DNA of 39,615 nucleotides, from NCBI GenBank assembly GCA_902464035.1, contig CABQHT010000015.1, positions 1-39,615 on the forward strand, written 5' to 3'. A program made the position numbers and the translations under genes. Below, piece by piece: positions 39,360 through 39,615 of this stretch (the stretch's first letter is position 1; the number at the start of each line of letters is the position of its first letter). The notes below the pieces were generated by a model that saw nothing but the letters and a program-made list of their open reading frames with translations, was not told the origin of the DNA and searched no databases. This DNA comes from an uncultured Collinsella sp. Lineage in GTDB: Bacteria > Actinomycetota > Coriobacteriia > Coriobacteriales > Coriobacteriaceae.

Positions 39360-39391
39360 AAACATGTTCTGGGGGCTGATGCAAATTTGGT

Positions 39392-39446
39392 GGCTCGGCA
39401 AAGCCGAGCCCTTATATGGGGAGGCCGGAGCTAAAGCTCCGGCCTC
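39392..39446. terminator. Tandem hairpins
   Basis: GGCTCGGC-AAA-GCCGAGCC (39392-39410) and GAGGCCGGAGC-TAAA-GCTCCGGCCTC (39421-39446) stand side by side. Neither has a clear T-run on the plus strand; the second has ATTTTCC after it. They may end transcription arriving from the right. Confidence 0.5.
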
Positions 39447-39553
39447 ACACATTTTCCTATTAGATTAAGTGAGCGATCAAGGAATCGCGCTCCCCTCTGC
39501 AGCGTTAACGCAGGGCCCGCCCTGGTGTTACTTTTCAGAATATTCCGCAGGAC
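39447..39553. other. Unassigned sequence
   Basis: I see no gene, promoter or known RNA here. A minus-strand frame is open for about 40 codons through it, but it ends inside the hairpins and has no start in view, so it is not reported as a gene. Confidence 0.3.
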
Positions 39554-39598
39554 GCAAGAAACCCCCGCCGCACGAAGTGCGCAGCGGGGGTTTCTTGC
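39554..39598. terminator. Strong bidirectional terminator at window end
   Basis: A perfect 15-bp stem GCAAGAAACCCCCGC (39554-39568) with GCGGGGGTTTCTTGC (39584-39598). The loop itself folds (GCAC-GAA-GTGC). It probably separates genes beyond the right edge from this region. Confidence 0.75.
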
Positions 39599-39615
39599 AT
39601 GTCCGAGGACGTTCT

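Noticed and set aside
39158..39361. A 67-codon minus-strand frame in the nested palindrome
   Set aside because: It is made of the inverted-repeat arms, has no ribosome site and overlaps the tRNA-Leu promoter.

Overview
The window looks like a chromosomal segment of a strictly anaerobic, GC-rich Gram-positive bacterium. Collinsella or another member of the Coriobacteriia is my best guess. This is inferred from gene content and style, not from a marker gene: a class III (oxygen-sensitive) ribonucleotide reductase, a DUF3793 protein beside a flavodoxin, a lipoprotein-type solute-binding protein, Gram-positive type LexA and NrdR sites, tRNAs with encoded CCA, and many GC-rich intergenic palindromes. 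I see no rRNA, CRISPR array, complete insertion sequence or intact prophage.

Layout. 1-1.96 kb is a visibly AT-richer accessory patch: an XRE-type repressor, a winged-helix-like protein and a two-TM coiled-coil membrane protein. 2-5.2 kb holds pgi, a small dehydrogenase-like domain protein and a PAP2 phosphatase. 5.2-7.3 kb is an SOS-controlled Y-family polymerase with a YolD-like partner, whose promoter abuts a REP-like palindrome. 7.3-9.1 kb holds a heavy-metal (HMA) protein behind a CsoR-like operator, then DUF3793 and a flavodoxin. 9.2-12.3 kb is a polar amino acid ABC transporter whose permease carries an unusual extracytoplasmic N-terminal domain. 12.4-16.9 kb holds endonuclease IV, a ferredoxin-type aldo/keto reductase, a metal-dependent cyclase, a PanE-like reductase and a small membrane protein. 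17-20.6 kb holds a secreted coiled-coil protein, then metY (with a long leader encoding a 17-residue peptide) divergent from a LysR regulator. 20.7-24 kb holds rnhA, a Gfo/Idh/MocA oxidoreductase, an acylphosphatase-like protein, a Fur/PerR regulator and a Cof-type phosphatase. 24.1-25.1 kb is a two-gene unit of slyD and a UreE-like protein. 25.2-27.1 kb holds an M19 dipeptidase and a YgjP-type metallohydrolase. 27.1-28.8 kb is a folE-HD-folB pterin unit. 28.9-32.4 kb is nrdD/nrdG behind NrdR boxes. 32.7-35.6 kb holds two tRNA clusters (Val, Gly; Gly, Cys, Gly) around a GH13 alpha-glucosidase. 35.7-39.1 kb holds a STAS-ATPase fusion, a PAS-GAF-PP2C phosphatase and tRNA-Leu. The last 550 bases are nested palindromes and terminators.

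How parts work together. folE and folB flank an HD-domain hydrolase that could supply the missing dephosphorylation between them. The PP2C phosphatase and the STAS-ATPase fusion look like a compact partner-switching module. SlyD and the UreE-like protein form a translationally tight pair, suggesting metallochaperone work without urease. Class III RNR, flavodoxin and radical-SAM NrdG fit anaerobic redox metabolism.

The strongest candidates for something undescribed are the metY leader peptide with alternative hairpins, the slyD/UreE-like pair, the fused STAS-ATPase, the permease with its extra domain, and several large structured intergenic elements (29.73-29.87, 35.00-35.10 and 39.14-39.36 kb). 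All calls come from reading the sequence; no database search was possible.
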